Assembly: GCA_033439265.1 (NCBI GenBank)
Contig: JAVTVX010000010.1
Coordinates: 4,526,001-4,590,000 of the forward strand
Direction: 5' to 3'
Source: Dillenia suffruticosa
Lineage: Eukaryota; Streptophyta; Magnoliopsida; Dilleniales; Dilleniaceae
Length of the DNA: 64,000 nt
Part shown: positions 9,673-23,490 of the stretch, one piece after another
How the letters are laid out: every line of letters starts with the position of its first letter
How positions within the stretch are numbered: position 1 is the first letter of the stretch
Made by a program: the position numbers and the translations under genes
Notes under the pieces: generated by a model
Told to the model about the DNA's origin: nothing
Databases searched by the model: none
The model's input: the letters and a program-made list of their open reading frames with translations, nothing else

Positions 9673-12600
9673 ATGAGGCCAATATTGATGAAAGGGCATG
9701 AAAGGCCATTGACGTTTTTGAAGTACAATGGAGATGGAGATCTGCTCTTCTCCTGCGCCAAAGACCACAATCCCACTGTTTGGTTTGCCGACAACGGAGA
9801 GCGTTTGGGCACTTATCGTGGTCACAACGGCGCTGTTTGGTCTTGCGATGTCTCCAGTAAGTTTCTCTTACTCTCTGTCTCTGTCTATATTCATCTTTCT
9901 CTCTGCATAATTTACAACAAAAACATAATTTATTTGGATTACAGGGGATTCAACGCTGCTAATCACGGGGAGTGCTGATCAAACAGCCAAGTTATGGAAC
10001 GTACAGACAGGAACGCAGCTTTATACATTCAATTTTGACTCTCCGGCAAGATCTGTGGATTTGGGTGTTGGGGATAAGCTTGCTGTTATCACCACCGACC
10101 CTTTCATGGAACTTACTTCTGCCATTCATGTCAAACGCATCTCCCATGATCCTTCTAAACGTAAGTTTGCACTGCCCTCATCAAAATTTTTTTTCTTACT
10201 ATGATTGTATTTGTTTAGGAGGAGTTTTGTGATAATATTTACTATATGACGTCATCTAGATCCTTATTAGGGTATGATATTGATAGATCGATTATCTAGT
10301 AGTATTTGTTTGTAGTGACTAGTCATTGATGGGCAGTCTTGTTGACTGGTGACAGAAGAAGATCAGGAAGAGTTGGCTTTATAGTGAGTCTTGAATGTTA
10401 TGGCATATAGCCTTGTGCAGAGAGTGGGAGAGAAGAAGAGGGAGAGGAATTTAAAATAGAGAAAAGCGCAGGTGCAAAGAGGGAGTGAGAGAGATGCCTC
10501 CGTGAGAGGGGGAGAGTATCCTTTTCCAAAATAATCCAAATTTGATAACATTAGAGATTCAGAATCCTCGTATAAAGAACATTGAGCCACTTGACATGTG
10601 GCCTAAATTAACCAGTGGAATGTCAGAGAAAGGCCTTGTAGTCAAACTAAATGCTCATAGTGAATTCTTAGATATATAAACTTGACTATCAAAATAATCC
10701 CAAAAATTATTGACATTCTAATTTAATAGGCCTCATGTACTGCATCACAAGGCAACTATGCCAATTTTACCATATTTCCAAATTTGTCTGCCCTTTGTAT
10801 TTTGACTTTCCATTATGACTGCTCATCACTATGAATATGCAGCACAAGCGATTTTTCTTTGCTTCTATGCTGTCTTCCACTTAACTATCTGGTGTGAAGA
10901 TGTATGAAACTTTTAGAATTATCGATCTTATTATTTTGTAGAAACTGGTGAGTCTGTTCTTATTCTCAAGGGTCCTCAAGGAAGAATAAATAGAGCTGTT
11001 TGGGGACCTCTTAACAGGACTATCATCAGTGCTGGTGAGGATGCTGTGATTCGTATATGGGATTCTGAGGTATCTAACAAACTTTTTGTACTTACTTTGG
11101 CCTTGGTATACCTCTGGAAGACCAATTATTTTTTTGATTGTTTGCATACTAAAAAGTGTTGAGTGTTGTGCAACATGGCTTCATACTCTTTAGAGCTTGT
11201 AAAAGGACCAATTGACCAGAGTTTCAACTCTTTTTGTTGGTCTATTTTTCTGTGATCTAATCTATAACAGTAGAAGATTTGATGTGGGTCCTTGTCTGTT
11301 ACTGGTATTTTACTATGTTCTGCCTCCTGAGTTTTAATTATTGTATTAAAAGTTTAACTTGTTCTTTTACATTGCAAAATGCAGACTGGGAAATTGCTTA
11401 AAGACTCAGATAAGGAGACAGGTCATAAAAAGACTATTACATCACTTGTAAAATCTCCAGATGGCTCACATTTTCTCACTGGTTCATTAGATAAGTCTGC
11501 TAAGGTAATATTTCTCATATTTTTTCCTGTTCTGTGAACCTTTTCCATATGTCTTATTTTTTGGTTTAAGCTTGGACCATCTCTTATTGCTTCTTGCAAG
11601 AGTAGCTTTGGGACACCAGAACATTGACGCTTATCAAGACTTATGTGACAGAACGCCCAGTCAATGCAGTTACTATGTCCCCGCTTTTGGATCATGTATG
11701 TATTTACTTGATTTCTTACGTGTGCTTGTGAGTGGATGGATTTCTATGTTGGTACAAATATGTACATGGTTGTGGTTGTACTTCTGTGTGAGGATTGATC
11801 ATCTTGTTCACAAGATGATGTTTGTTACAGCACATGCATCAATTTGGGAATTGGTGATGTGTATTATCAAGTCTCCTATGCACTTTCTTGAGCATCACAT
11901 TGTCACCTATTCACATATCAATATTGATGTTATACCATCTCTCATTTATCTACGTGGCACACCACTTGAATTACTCAAGCTCTGCTAGAACTCTTCCTCT
12001 CATTTTAAATCTTCAGGGCAAACCATTGTTATATGGAAGTTGCAGGAATGGAAGAAGTTGAATTCTGTTTTCCTATTGACCCATGATTAAAAGTTATTAC
12101 TCTTTAATAGCCATTTTCTCTATCACAAAATATGTTGTATGTGCTAATATATTGACAGAATCTGTTAATTGGAATACTATCAATTCAATGATTTTGAGCA
12201 GAAAAGTTGGTGGAATTGCTCTAGAGTTGTGATCTATCATGAAATTCTTGCCCAAACTTTGTAATGAGGATCTATGGTGTTTCTTTCGGGATGTAGGAGA
12301 TGTGGGATAAGTTAGGTATTTGGTATAAAGTTAGAATAGGATTTTGGAGGCTTTTTTATTTGCTAATTTTTTTTTATTTGTTAAATTTATTTGACTTAAT
12401 TCACAATTCTTCAGGGCTCCTGACCTATAAATATGGACATAGGTTTTCTAGTAAACTTTTAAAATGGATCTTGAACTAAGCTTTTTGATATCTTTGTTCT
12501 CTCCCAGTCTCTTGTTTCTCCATATATTCTTTGTTGGGTCCCCCTCTAATGCTCTTTAAGTTGTCTCCTGATCTATCCCTCTTCCACTTTTAAGGTTCTC

Positions 12601-15036
12601 TGCATCTCCCTACTTCACTTTATATTTGTTCTCCTGTCAATTGGCTCTGTTTGTTTTTTGATTCCAAAAAAGCATTTCATGTAATCATGCATCTTGTATT
12701 CCAAATTTCAATTTGAATGAGTCAGTTCAAATTGTCTTTTTGTAATAGGATTATAGAATGATAATTTGAAGGAGTTATAGGGTTAGATATTTTTGCTATT
12801 GATATTCTCAAATTGAACTTGTTATATTCTAATTGTTGGGTTTTTACTGGAGGGGTATCTCTTTCTTTAAAGAATATGTCCAAAAATTTATCTATTAAAA
12901 GCATAGAAAATCCAAAAATGAATTCGAATTGGTCATTTGCGATATGAATGTCATATGTTTTACACTTTGCCTAGGAATAACACATGGAATAAAATAATTT
13001 TAAATAATTTTGCATTCTGTATTTTTCCCCCGAAAACTCACGTTGAGATACAGCAAACTTTGAGGAGTCACTGGCAATTTGAGATATGACCTGCATTATT
13101 TGCCTTGAGTCAAAGGGTTTAAACTTAAAGCCCCATTAAATCACATTTCACTAGCAACTCCTTTTCTCCTCCTACACTTCCTTCATCCATCTTCTTAGGC
13201 CTCTACCTCAGTTTTCTACCCCCTACATTCAGTCTACAACTTGTCTGCCTACTCTCTATGTCACAAGTGGTGAGTCACTGATAGATGTTCTCAGCTGATG
13301 AATCTTTCTTTTTCTTTCTTCAGTAATGGATCTCCAGCCATTGTTTTTTGGTATGTGACTTTAAAAGTTCATACTTACTGGCTCATTTAGATTTGGAAAC
13401 CATCTATTGCGATTTGTGTGCCAAATATTGAGTTTGTGAGTGCATGCCTGTTGGTTGTGTTAGGCATGGTAGTGTTACTTGGATTGTGATTCATTATGGT
13501 AAGGGTATAGGAAGGGAAATGCGGTAGCTTGTGCCTTCCCTAATTCCTGTTTCTAGAGATATTTTGCTTTAACTCTAGTATTCATGTTTTTGTGTGGTTT
13601 TGACTGATATTTTTACAAATGCTGAAGCAAACAAATAATGTAAAGTAAGTATTAAATATCATAATTGATCACCTTTGGAAAGAAATAGAATTCTTTCCAT
13701 TTATATGGTTTATATTCCGTCAATTTCTTCAAACCTATGCTAAGTTTGAATTGCCCATTTCTAGTGATTTGGATTGTGAGGTGATCATGGTAAGTAGAGG
13801 CACACATTTATCTGAGGGCATCTGTGTATGGTAAACTCATTTTGATTTTTTATCCTGAGAACATGAGCTTATGACATTGATTTGCACAAACTCTGGCCTT
13901 TACAGGTGGTGCTTGGTGGTGGTCAAGATGCATCAGCTGTTACAACTACTGATCATCGTGCTGGGAAGTTCGAAGCAAAATTTTATGACAAGGTATTAAT
14001 TTTATTTTTTTAACCAGAATGTAAACTGGCAAGGTTTCTAAATGGATTAACTTAACCTCTTTCTCTGTCGTTGCTCATCTAGATGCTTCAAGAAGAAATA
14101 GGAGGTGTAAAAGGGCATTTTGGACCTATCAATGCGTTGGCATTTAATCCAGATGGTAAAAGGTAATCATCTTCCTTAAAAATTTATTTTTCTGGTGCTG
14201 CAGAATATTCTACTTATAACTAATCTTTAGTAGAATAGGAGGTGGAAAAGGGCACCCAAGAGCATTATTTTTATTTTGTTCCCTGAATCGCCTCTCCCAC
14301 CTTATATGCAGCCATTTTTTTTTTAGTGTGAACACAAAACTGACAATGGGACTCTACGCTTACTAATGTTGAGTCCTTTGTTTTGTTGAGGACATGTTGT
14401 GTATTAAAGATGTTTTAACTTTAAAAGTTTGCGCCATTGTGTTGAATAACTGTAAAGAATTGTAAATAGAGAAATTGGTTTGAGGATACCGCAAGTGGTT
14501 CTGAAGCACCCAATGTTAGATGTTGATATTGTTGTTTTTCCTTTTTGATTGTCACCCTTTTTTGCTTTGCGACTCTTAGGGAATTGCTAACTTAGAAAGT
14601 TTGAAACGTTCTAAAATGATTGGATTGAAACGTAGTTTTCACTCTTACACAATTTTAATGCCGGTTAGATCTATTGGTGTTTTTGTTTGATGTACAGTGC
14701 TGACCACTTTATAGTAGAAGAAATGCAACAGTTTTTACTACCTTTGCTGAATTCTTCTTTTTTTTTTTGGTTTGGGGGGGTGAAGGACCGGTATATAATC
14801 TGATTGAACTTCAAAGCTTCTCTCTCTCTCTCCCATTCTGGATTTGCTTGCATGCGTGTAATTAAATATTAGGATTGATTTTCTTTTTTCATTTTAATGG
14901 TCTTTATATTCTGTAAACATGAAGGCTTGATACTTCTCGACCTTTGTATTTTTTGAGTAGTTTCTCAAGTGGTGGTGAAGATGGATATGTTAGACTGCAT
15001 CACTTCGACCCAGACTACTTCAACATCAAGATATAG
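9673..15036 (+). CDS. TIF3I1: Eukaryotic translation initiation factor 3 subunit I (WD40), complete, eight exons
   Basis: Subunit of eIF3, which loads mRNA onto the 40S ribosome. Exons by splice signals and phase: 9673-9856, 9945-10160, 10942-11069, 11385-11504, 11606-11695, 13906-13992, 14083-14162, 14961-15036. They total 981 nt, giving 326 residues plus stop, close to the roughly 328 of plant eIF3i. All junctions are GT-AG and the frame is intact. The protein begins [19 protein letters not shown] and shows WD40 blades: GHERPLTF...[21 protein letters not shown]...[23 protein letters not shown]...[19 protein letters not shown]...[11 protein letters not shown], and [15 protein letters not shown]...[12 protein letters not shown] at the C-terminus. 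[29 protein letters not shown] is not split. Intron 5 is 2.2 kb. The start is the first ATG, in family register. Confidence 0.95.
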
Positions 15037-17539
15037 CTTCATAGCATTGCCAAGTGAAACCTTTTTTCTGGCAGTTTTACTGCACAATTTTACATTGTGG
15101 TTTGACTTGAACAGATGGATGTTTTGCCCAAGATGATATTGATGAACATAATGTACAAGCAGTTTTTGATCGAGATATTAGAAGATCAAAGGTTTAGTGA
15201 GTCTCCTGTATCCTGTTCATGTAGCTTACACTTGACAAGGCAACTAACTTTTTTTTCCCTTCTTTTCTTCGGATTAAAAAGGCGGGAGGGAGCAATTCGG
15301 TGTAGTTAATATCTTTTTAAGTGCTACTAGGCTAGTCTTATGATGGAAATGGTTTTGTTACTGAAGGCTGAAGATTTATAATTTAATTTTGTTGTTAAAA
15401 TGGGTTTCTTTGTGCATAATGAGTCCTTAAGAAAACATATAAAAAAATGACTGCTTAAAACAACTTGGGTTTGATTGTCAATAGTAAGTAAATATCCTTT
15501 TTGAGTAGTTGGAAAAAACCTTGTAATTTTCACTACATATTTTCATCTACGGTCATCTCTCCCCCCACCAGTACTCTGTATTTCATTTCATGAGTTAGGA
15601 TATTGTAGCTACAAAAACTTGTCTTGCCAGCATCATATGAGGGAAAAGGGACTAGAGTGGCAGCATTTGATCTTTTATTTCACATTTAAGCTAGTCATGT
15701 GCATGCCTAGCTAGGAAACATTATTCGCCACTAGCTCATTCACCCTTTGCTTTGGTGGTATTTGGCAACTGTCACGTTTTACGTTTATCAACTTAAGATT
15801 TTATTTTTTGTTTAGAATACATTTCTAGAATTAGAAGCTTTTTCTACAAATATATACTTCTTATTCTTTGAAGTCTTCTTGCTTAGAAGAATGCGCTTGT
15901 TCAAAAACCAGGATTTTAGTAGTAGGTGACATCCTCTCTTAGGCAAACAATGCTGTTCTGGTTCTTCAAATTTACATCGTAGTGACATCTGAATGAGTAA
16001 TAACGGTGTAGACAGAGATTACTCACATGGACTATGGTCTCCCGCAGGAGGAAATTGGTGAAAAGGACGAATCTTCTTTTCTAGAGACCTAACGACGATG
16101 CTCTTTACTTGGCTCAGCATGTTAGCCCTTTCAATTTCCCAATCTACTGTCTCTTAGAGAAGAAACCAAGTTGTTTCTCATCTATATATTCTGATAACAA
16201 AGAGAATTAGAATACAAATGCTTCTGAAATACAAACAGTGAGTAATGGAAGAAAGCTTTCTTTACTGAAGGTGTTTGGACCCCAAGGAATTATCAAGACA
16301 TTGCCTGCCATTCATGAAGAACCCCCCAGAGGGTTCTACATCCAATGCCAACTAGCCAACCTCACTACTTCAAGGAACTCGCACTAGTTTAGTGCCACAG
16401 TGTGCTTCATTCATTACTTTTAATAAACAAAACATTGAACTTGAGGACAGGCAAAGGTGAAACCGAAGACTCAAAAATTCCTAGAATGCCAGGGAAAAGG
16501 CTGAAACCAATTACTTCCCTCAACTACCGAGAATGCCATACTAGGCCGAAGTCGCTCCAAATGTAATCAAATTGTCAGTAAAGCACTTTCAATGGCCGGA
16601 AGTTTGGTGTTGATGCTACTTCATCTTCTGGTAAATCTACTAATCAACACTAAAAAGAACCTCATCATCCCGGCTAAAGCTCCAAATATCGAGGAAAATA
16701 ATAGACACAAGTCATAGACTCAAAGCAACCAATTTCTGCAGAACTTGCACATAAAGGTCATATCCCTCCTAGAGTTGATCAGCCTTCCTCTCAAACGGCA
16801 GGTCCTATAGGTTGGGGTATTCAACATGCACCATTGCGGCTGGCAAACAGATTTGCACAAAGCCTTCTCCATCACTCCATTTTTTTTGTCAGAACAATCG
16901 AAGTCTGATTCTAAAAAATTATATTTAGTTCATCACTTCATTTTACTCCATTTTATGTTTAACGGTTAGGAAATGGTTCCAAAATGATATAAATTTATGT
17001 TTCAAGTCGGTGACAGAGCCCTCTTGAAGAAAAGGGGGTACATTAGTTTTCTGGCATTGCATTCAACGTCAGCAAATTCTAGAGGGATTCAAAAGAATGC
17101 CAAGCCTGCCCAGAATGGAGTCATCAAAGCTCCCAATGGCCAGCCATTATGCACCAAAATAAATAATCGCCCGACTCCAAACCAATTGGAATCAAATCTG
17201 AGAACCCTTTCCATGTGCTACTAGTCTTAGTCTCTATCCATCTCAATTAAATTATAACAAGAAAATTAAACAAATGTATTAAACCAACGACTTGCATGAA
17301 CCCCCACACTTGTGCCATTAAACAAAGTCGACCGGGACCAGATTGAAACATTTATGCAAAAAGTAGACACTCTTAGACAACTAGGCCTGCATCACCATCC
17401 ATGCATGGTGCCAACTGATCATGCAGAAAGGGTTCAAAACAGAATTATACAGAGAAAGGAGGAAAAGCATAAACAGATTCCGGCATAGAATGCGACTCCC
17501 AATATTGATTTTACATGGGGCTCCATTAACCGTTGGCAG
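15037..17539. other. 3' UTR of eIF3i and intergenic DNA up to the RPA2 pseudogene
   Basis: The first few hundred bases are presumably eIF3i 3' UTR. The rest shows only short chance reading frames and no recognisable domain, RNA gene or repeat structure. Convergent orientation places the 3' end of the RPA2 pseudogene about 2.5 kb from the eIF3i stop. Confidence 0.5.
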
Positions 17540-17691
17540 TCACTTGTAGTGCCATTCATCAACAGTTGAGTATATAAGGCCTTCTGCTTCCAAAGTCTTA
17601 AAAGCTTCCCTGCCAAAGGTGGACAAGATACAAAAATAAAATTTAAAGTGAATAACCGGAAATGGCATGGCACGGCAATGGACAAAGAAAG

Positions 17692-18236
17692 TGTAAGTTT
17701 ATGTCCACGTGGACATGCTACTTATCCTATTTTCAAAATGATAACCACCCAAATAACTCTCTTTTGCATCTCTCTCTCTCTCTCGAATGTATACTCAGAC
17801 TCTCTCCTTTCCCTCCTAGTACATTTTTGTCGGCAAAAGAAGCCACATTTTTCTTCGGCATACATTGCACAAAATTCTTGAATGCAATTGATCCATCTCT
17901 CAGTTTGAGGAGAGATTCATGCATGAAGAATATATTTGCCTAGAGAGAAATTCAAAGAGCAAGATAAATATTATAGCAAGAATTATTTTGAGAGTTTGAG
18001 AAATTTTTACGAAAGAAAATTTCTCCGTCATTGGATTCACCAAACTTCGGGTGGAGGTGCCGTGAAATAATGGTGGTGGTTCGTTTCGTGATCATCATCC
18101 TGACCGAGCGATCCGTATGAGAATTTTGCAGTTTCGATTCATTTTTGGTACTCTACACATTGAGGTATTTATACCAAAATTCCAAACTTTTAATTTATAC
18201 GCTTCCGCATGCGCATGTAGTGTAATAAATCCTTCA
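17692..18236 (+). repeat. 5' LTR of copia element 1
   Basis: Begins TGTAAGTTTATG and ends near AAATCCTTCA. It contains CT-rich and 'atgcatgaagaatatatttgcc' segments shared with the repeat at 24635-25194. Similarity stops at both borders. The expected tRNA-iMet primer-binding site after it is mostly deleted: only 'ttcagag-ttgga' remains, compared with the intact arrangement at 44925. Confidence 0.8.
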
Positions 18237-18639
18237 GAGTTGGATTTATTTAAAAAAAAAATCAGAATTTTTTGGGCATAGAATGTGTAAAGTACAAATT
18301 TAGGATCTGAATTACGGATGAGTTTTGTGAATTCGAGAGTACCACAAGAATGCCCATGATCCATGGATCATGAAAATAATTTTTGTTAAATTTTTTGGAT
18401 ATGTTTTGGTCATAAAATTTGAAGCCAAATTTTGGGCCCTAATGGTGTCCGAAACTTAAAACCTTAAATCTGTGAAATTTAAGGATGAATCGATATGTAA
18501 TAATGGTTTAGAAATATTTGTCATGCTCAGATTTGTATTTTGACATATTAGTTGTGATTTTTGAATTACCGGAAATTGACTAAGCGAATTTCAAATTCAC
18601 CCGATTTAAGTTATTTTTTCCAATAAATCAAGTTTATGA

Positions 18640-19190
18640 TGAATCAAAAAGATTGAATTTTTGAATTACATTGAAAATCCAAGCAAAAATCAGCCTGGAA
18701 AAGTGTTTTCCGGTAGCCGGGTCGAAAGGACCCGGTTGCAGAACCGTCAGGCGAAGAAGACCCGACCCAACCCGCAGGCACGTGCAGTTCATGTGCTCTA
18801 GCAGCGCGTCAACAGATTCTGAGTGTCTCGGGTCGGTTACAACCTGGACATACAATCCGACCCGCGTCCCGACTTGTCGGGTCAGTTTAGAAGAAAAAAA
18901 AAATTCTCATAAATGTGACTGCCCAGGCTCAAACCCAAGCTTTGGTGTCTTCTCTTGAGTGTGCTAACCAACAGGCTACAGCAAGGTGCTGTGGTGTGGG
19001 GTGATCGCACAATAAAGATATCTTCTTGCTGAGTGCGTCCTACACGTGCAACAGCATGCTATAGCACACATGCAGGCGCGTGCCAAACGCTCTGCGCGTC
19101 TGGCGTGTGCAACGTGCTGCTGGGGGTGCATGCAAGCGCCTAGCTCTGCGCGGTCGACGCGTGGCGGAGTGTAGGACCTCTAGCGGTACG
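18640..19190 (+). other. GC-rich leader of copia element 1
   Basis: Untranslated region between the 5' LTR and gag, far richer in G and C than its surroundings. It has repeated and inverted CGGGTC / GACCCG words (from 18717: ccgggtcgaaaggacccgg) and long GCGCG-containing runs to 19160. The same design follows the LTR at 44436-44924. No ORF within it resembles a known protein. Structured RNA for packaging or translation control is a guess. Confidence 0.5.
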
Positions 19191-19559
19191 TGATTTCATG
19201 TCGGATTGATTTTTTTTTTTTAATTTCTGATTGTCCCATGCCCAGATTTATGACTTTTTGTGGGTTTTTGTATACGGAATCGAACTCCGAATAATAAGAT
19301 GCGATTCCAGTTTGTTGTGTATTATATCCATTTATTCATACACTCAAATTAGGGTCTATACTCAAATTATTTGGGATTGTTGATTCGAATGATATACAAA
19401 ATGTGAGAATAAACGTCAATAAGTCACTAAAATCTCTTTAACTACATCGAAAACTGTCGTAATAGATTTTTACAAAAATGATAAGCTGAATAGTGTCAAA
19501 TGTAAGATTTTACACCAATAGATTCAGTTTATTCTCAAAAGGCAATATTTATATAAAAA

Positions 19560-20345
19560 ATTCTGAGGTATAAGATGGTAGGCCCTAGGGAGGGTACCAC
19601 ACCTCAGCTTAGACGGAATAAGAAAGTTTATCGTGTATTGAAGAAAAGGATAGCCAAATTAAGGCAATCCTCATCAATGGAAAGCACGATAACTTGATCT
19701 CGATTTATGAGTAATATCCTATGATTATGTCGGATAGACTCACTCTAAAAGAGCATTATGGTGCTCCTTTCAGCTCCTGAGGTGAGGATGCTATTTATAA
19801 GTTTATAACTTATAATAAAAGGGTTGATCATATAATAAAATAACATTTAATGTAAATGTCGGTATGATCACCGATATTAGGGATCTAGGTAAGTCTATTT
19901 TGGATGAATTACAGGTATTGGGTGTGATCTAGTTTTTTACCTGATTCATGAGAAATTATGTAAACTTATTTCACATATGATGAGAGTATTTGCACTTTCA
20001 ATGATGTGAGTAGGCATTGTAAGCTCCAGATAGAGCGCCTGAATCGATTAGGTCGCACCCGGGTCATGCTTATGCAACGGAGTCGAGTAAGGACCCCTAA
20101 AGCACCTAACGAATTGCATAAGTATGAGAAGAAGACTCGATCTCTAGGTAAGATGAAACCATTCGAGAAATCCGACAGTAAAGTACAAAAGCGCAAGGAG
20201 AAAGAATTTGATAAGACCAATGTGAAATGCTACATTTGTGGTAGAGTTGGTTATTTCGCTCGTAAGTGTAACGAGCAGAAAAAATATCTTTATTCTTTAC
20301 GTGGTTTAAGATTTGAGTTAACTATTGTGATACTCACTGATTTCT
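19560..20345 (+). pseudogene. Copia element 1 gag with zinc knuckle
   Basis: Fragmented gag starts around 'KMVGPREGTTPQL' (19574). The C-terminal part is open from 20006 (RHCKLQIERLNRLGRTRVM...), strongly basic, and ends in the knuckle C-Y-I-C-G-R-V-G-Y-F-A-R-K-C (20229-20270). The His of CX2CX4HX4C is Tyr here, so zinc binding is probably lost. Several stops lie upstream. Confidence 0.75.
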
Positions 20346-20409
20346 CTCCTTTGTGAATTATAAAATTAGAAACCACCAACCACATAATTTGAGACAGGAG
20401 CGCGTATGT

Positions 20410-21640
20410 AGAGTTCCGCCAAGTGAATCCTCAGGTTATAAGGATTTACGTGAGGAACAGATCATTTGTCATCTACAGAGGGATTCACACTTGCAAGTTG
20501 GAGTTGCAATGTGGCCAAACTCTATATTTAAATGACGTTCCTTATAGTTCTGCATATTTGACGGAACTTAATTTTTGTACTTTGTTAGTATTACCGAGAA
20601 TATGTTTTGACTTTTGGAAACTCTAATGTTTTTTATTAGTTATGATAGTTCTTTTATTTTCTTTGGTTTTGTCCTTAATAAACTGTATGCACTGTATATT
20701 ATTCATTTTAATAATATTTCTTGTTATGCTTCTATTGACTTTACATTCGATTGCGTAGATGATGATGTAAATATATGGTATAGAAGATTTGGATATATAG
20801 GGCAAGCGAAGTTGAACCGGTTAGCAGCAAGTGGTCTGTTGGACTTGCTCACTAGGGTCGAGTTGCCTATATGTGAATTTTTGCTTAATTGACAAAATGA
20901 TAAGAAAACCATTTGGTAAGACAATGAAAGCTGGGATTCTATTGCAATTAGTCGACTCTAATATCTATGGCCTATGAGCATAAGAGTTTTGAAATAGAGC
21001 TGTGTGCTTTATTCCGTTTATAGATAATTACACGCATTTCAGTTACGTCTATCTGGTCTCGCAAAAGTCTGAGATATTAGAATATTTCAGAAGATTTATT
21101 AGCGAAATTAAGAATCAGTTAGATTTGAGAGTGAAAACTTTCAAAACCGATCGATGATGCGAGTATTTGTCTGAACAATTTAGAGAGCTCTCTTCTGAAA
21201 AGGGAATTACGAGACATCTGATTATTCTTGCTACTCTTTAGCAAAATAAAGTAGCGAGAAAAGGAATATGAGTTTGTTGGAGAAGTTAAGGACTATGATG
21301 ACACAGATCAATTTATCTATCTCCAATTAGGGAGATGATTTATTGATTGCAGTTTACGTCTTTAAAGGTGTCCCATCAAAATCCACAATTAGTACCTCAT
21401 ATGAGATTTGAACATGGACGCAGTTTGACCTTAGCCACTTGAGCTTATGGGGTTGTGCCACGTATGATCACGATTTCTCGCATCTACACGGTGAGTTAGG
21501 CTCGCGAGGAAAGAAATGTATTTTTATAAGATATTGAGAACACTCCAAGGGTTTGTGTTCTTAGGTGAGCATACTGATGGCACTTTTACTGAAATTTAGT
21601 CTCGTGATACCATATTCCTTAAGGATGATTTCTCTAAAAG
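20410..21640 (+). pseudogene. Copia element 1 GAG-pre-integrase and integrase remnants
   Basis: 20430-20580 reads IYRGIHTCKLELQCGQTLYLNDVPYS, typical of the region after copia protease. 20770-20880 gives WYRRFGYIGQAKLNRLAASGLLDLL...LPICE, the pre-integrase H/C finger with its first His replaced by Arg/Phe context. The integrase core (about 20990-21500) is only traceable in pieces such as YVYLVSQKSEILEYF in shifted frames. No intact protease motif was found. Confidence 0.6.
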
Positions 21641-22079
21641 AGGTGAAGTCAATTAGGACTCTACCTTCTATTTGATGGATGAGCTTACTAGTTCAGCTGA
21701 ATCTTGCAGCGGAACCGAAGAACCGATTAAGGATTTTCGTCCCAGTAGGAGTGATCCATGGAGAGGTAAAATCCATCGAGACTTTACCTTCTATTTAGAT
21801 GGATGAGCCTAGTGGCTTAGGTGAGCCCAACGTTGTGATACAATAACCTATTACAGATTTTGGTCCTAATAGAAGCGATCCATTTAAAGGTGAAGAGGTT
21901 TTCTCTCCTCGTAAAAATATTGAGGGCGAGTACTTAAACGTCGTTTCCCGAATGAGGGTAAAACTCTCATTGTGACTCTAGAGGATGATGAGAAATCCAA
22001 AACAGTCCAAGAGACTCTCGAGAGTTCTGCGGAGAACCATTTGTTGAAGGCCATAGATGAAGAGAAAGAGTTGATGAGA

Positions 22080-22720
22080 ATCAATGTAATCTAAGATTTA
22101 GTTGATTTGCCTAAAGGCAAAAGAACTATTGGGAATAAATAGGTACTAAAGGTCAAGAGAAAATGTCATGTAACTAAATGTTACACTTAGACTGAGGGGT
22201 GGATTACCGAGGAGTCGTAGTCCAATTTATCTCGATCAGTTCATCTTTTAGCAATTGTCATGAATATGGATTTGGAGTCATACCAGATAAACGTAAAGAC
22301 CACTTTCCGTAATGGAAGTCTGGATGAGGCGATCTACATAGAGTATCCCTCTGGGTTCGTTTTAGTAGATCAGGTGAATAAGGTCTGTTGATTTTGAAAG
22401 TCAACATACAACTTAAACACTCATCCAGATGGCGGTATCTGAGATTTCACGAGGAGGTGATATCTTATGATGTTATAATGATCAAGGAGGATCATTGTGT
22501 TTGTATGATACATTCCGATAATACTTTAATGATCATGTTCTTATATGTGCATGACATTCTGTTGGCTGGGAACAACAGAGAGTATCTTATGACCATTAAA
22601 ATATGGTTATTGTTCATGGGTGAGTTTTAGTTCATTCTCAAAATTTGGATCCAGATGGATGGTTGAGAAGAATGTTAACTTTTTAATAAGAATCCTATAG
22701 CAAATATATTTTTGAGCATT
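22080..22720 (+). pseudogene. Copia element 1 reverse transcriptase
   Basis: Begins LVDLPKGKRTIGNK-stop-VLKVKRK (22100-22160), then MNMDLESYQINVKTTFRNGSLDEAIYIEYPSGFV (22260-22365), as in copia RTs, and the catalytic strand LYVHDILLAGNN (22540-22575). There the Y-V-D-D box reads Y-V-H-D, losing the first catalytic Asp. Stops at 22139, 22189 and elsewhere. Confidence 0.8.
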
Positions 22721-22939
22721 TCGAGATGAACGATTATAACCCAATAGATACTCCTATCGCTAGAGATGAAGACCTAAGTCTTGACAGATGTCCTAAAATC
22801 CAAGAAGAAATAAGGGAAATGAATAGAATTTCTTATACCAGTGCAATGTGCATTCTATTGTATACGATGAGACATACATGACCAGACATTAGTTTTGCAG
22901 TCAATATAGTAAGTAGGTATCAATCGAATCCTTAAAGGA

Positions 22940-23490
22940 GATCACCGGAGAGCAGTGAAAAGGATTCTGAGATATTGCAAGAGAACTGCAGACCTCTCAT
23001 TGTGTTACGGAATAGATGATTTGCGTTTTGTTAGATATTCAAACGTTGATTGGGGTGGTGATCTGGATAAACGCAAATCGATATCAGTTTTTGTTGTCTT
23101 ACTCAATAAATGGTACCATATCTTAGAGAAACAAGAAATAAATCTGTGTATCTCTATCTACGATAGAGATTGAATTTGTGGTATATTCAATGGTAGTTCA
23201 AGAGAGGGTTTTGGTTTCAGAGATTTCTGGATGACTTAGGGGTTATGACAGATAGTGGAAGGCCAGTAATGATTTGCAATGATAATCAGGTCGGTATTGC
23301 CTACAACTGAAACCCTAAATATCACAGAAAGACCAAACACACCGATACCATATACCATTTTGTAAAAGACATGACCAAAAAGGGTGTAGTGATATTTAAG
23401 TATATTTTTATACAGCATGATAGCTGATCCCTTTATCAAACCCATTGTGAGAGATTTTTTTGTGAGACATATGGAATTATTGGATTTATA
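22940..23490 (+). pseudogene. Copia element 1 RNase H
   Basis: Open stretch MKRILRYCKRTADLSLCYGIDDLRFVRYSNVDWGGDLDKRKSISVF. The first acidic residue of the usual Y-S-D-A-D-W is Asn (YSNVDW). Further downstream a shifted frame shows ICNDNQVGIAYN and HRKTKHTD, the later RNase H motifs, and ends around 23490. Confidence 0.75.

Noticed and set aside
11572..11988. ORF overlapping eIF3i exon 5
   Set aside because: Wrong frame across the intron-exon border; the true exon is 11606-11695 in the WD40 frame.
18671..18958. Plus-strand ORF in the copia leader
   Set aside because: Lies in the GC-rich leader before gag and is not shared in frame with the related leader at 45400-45700.
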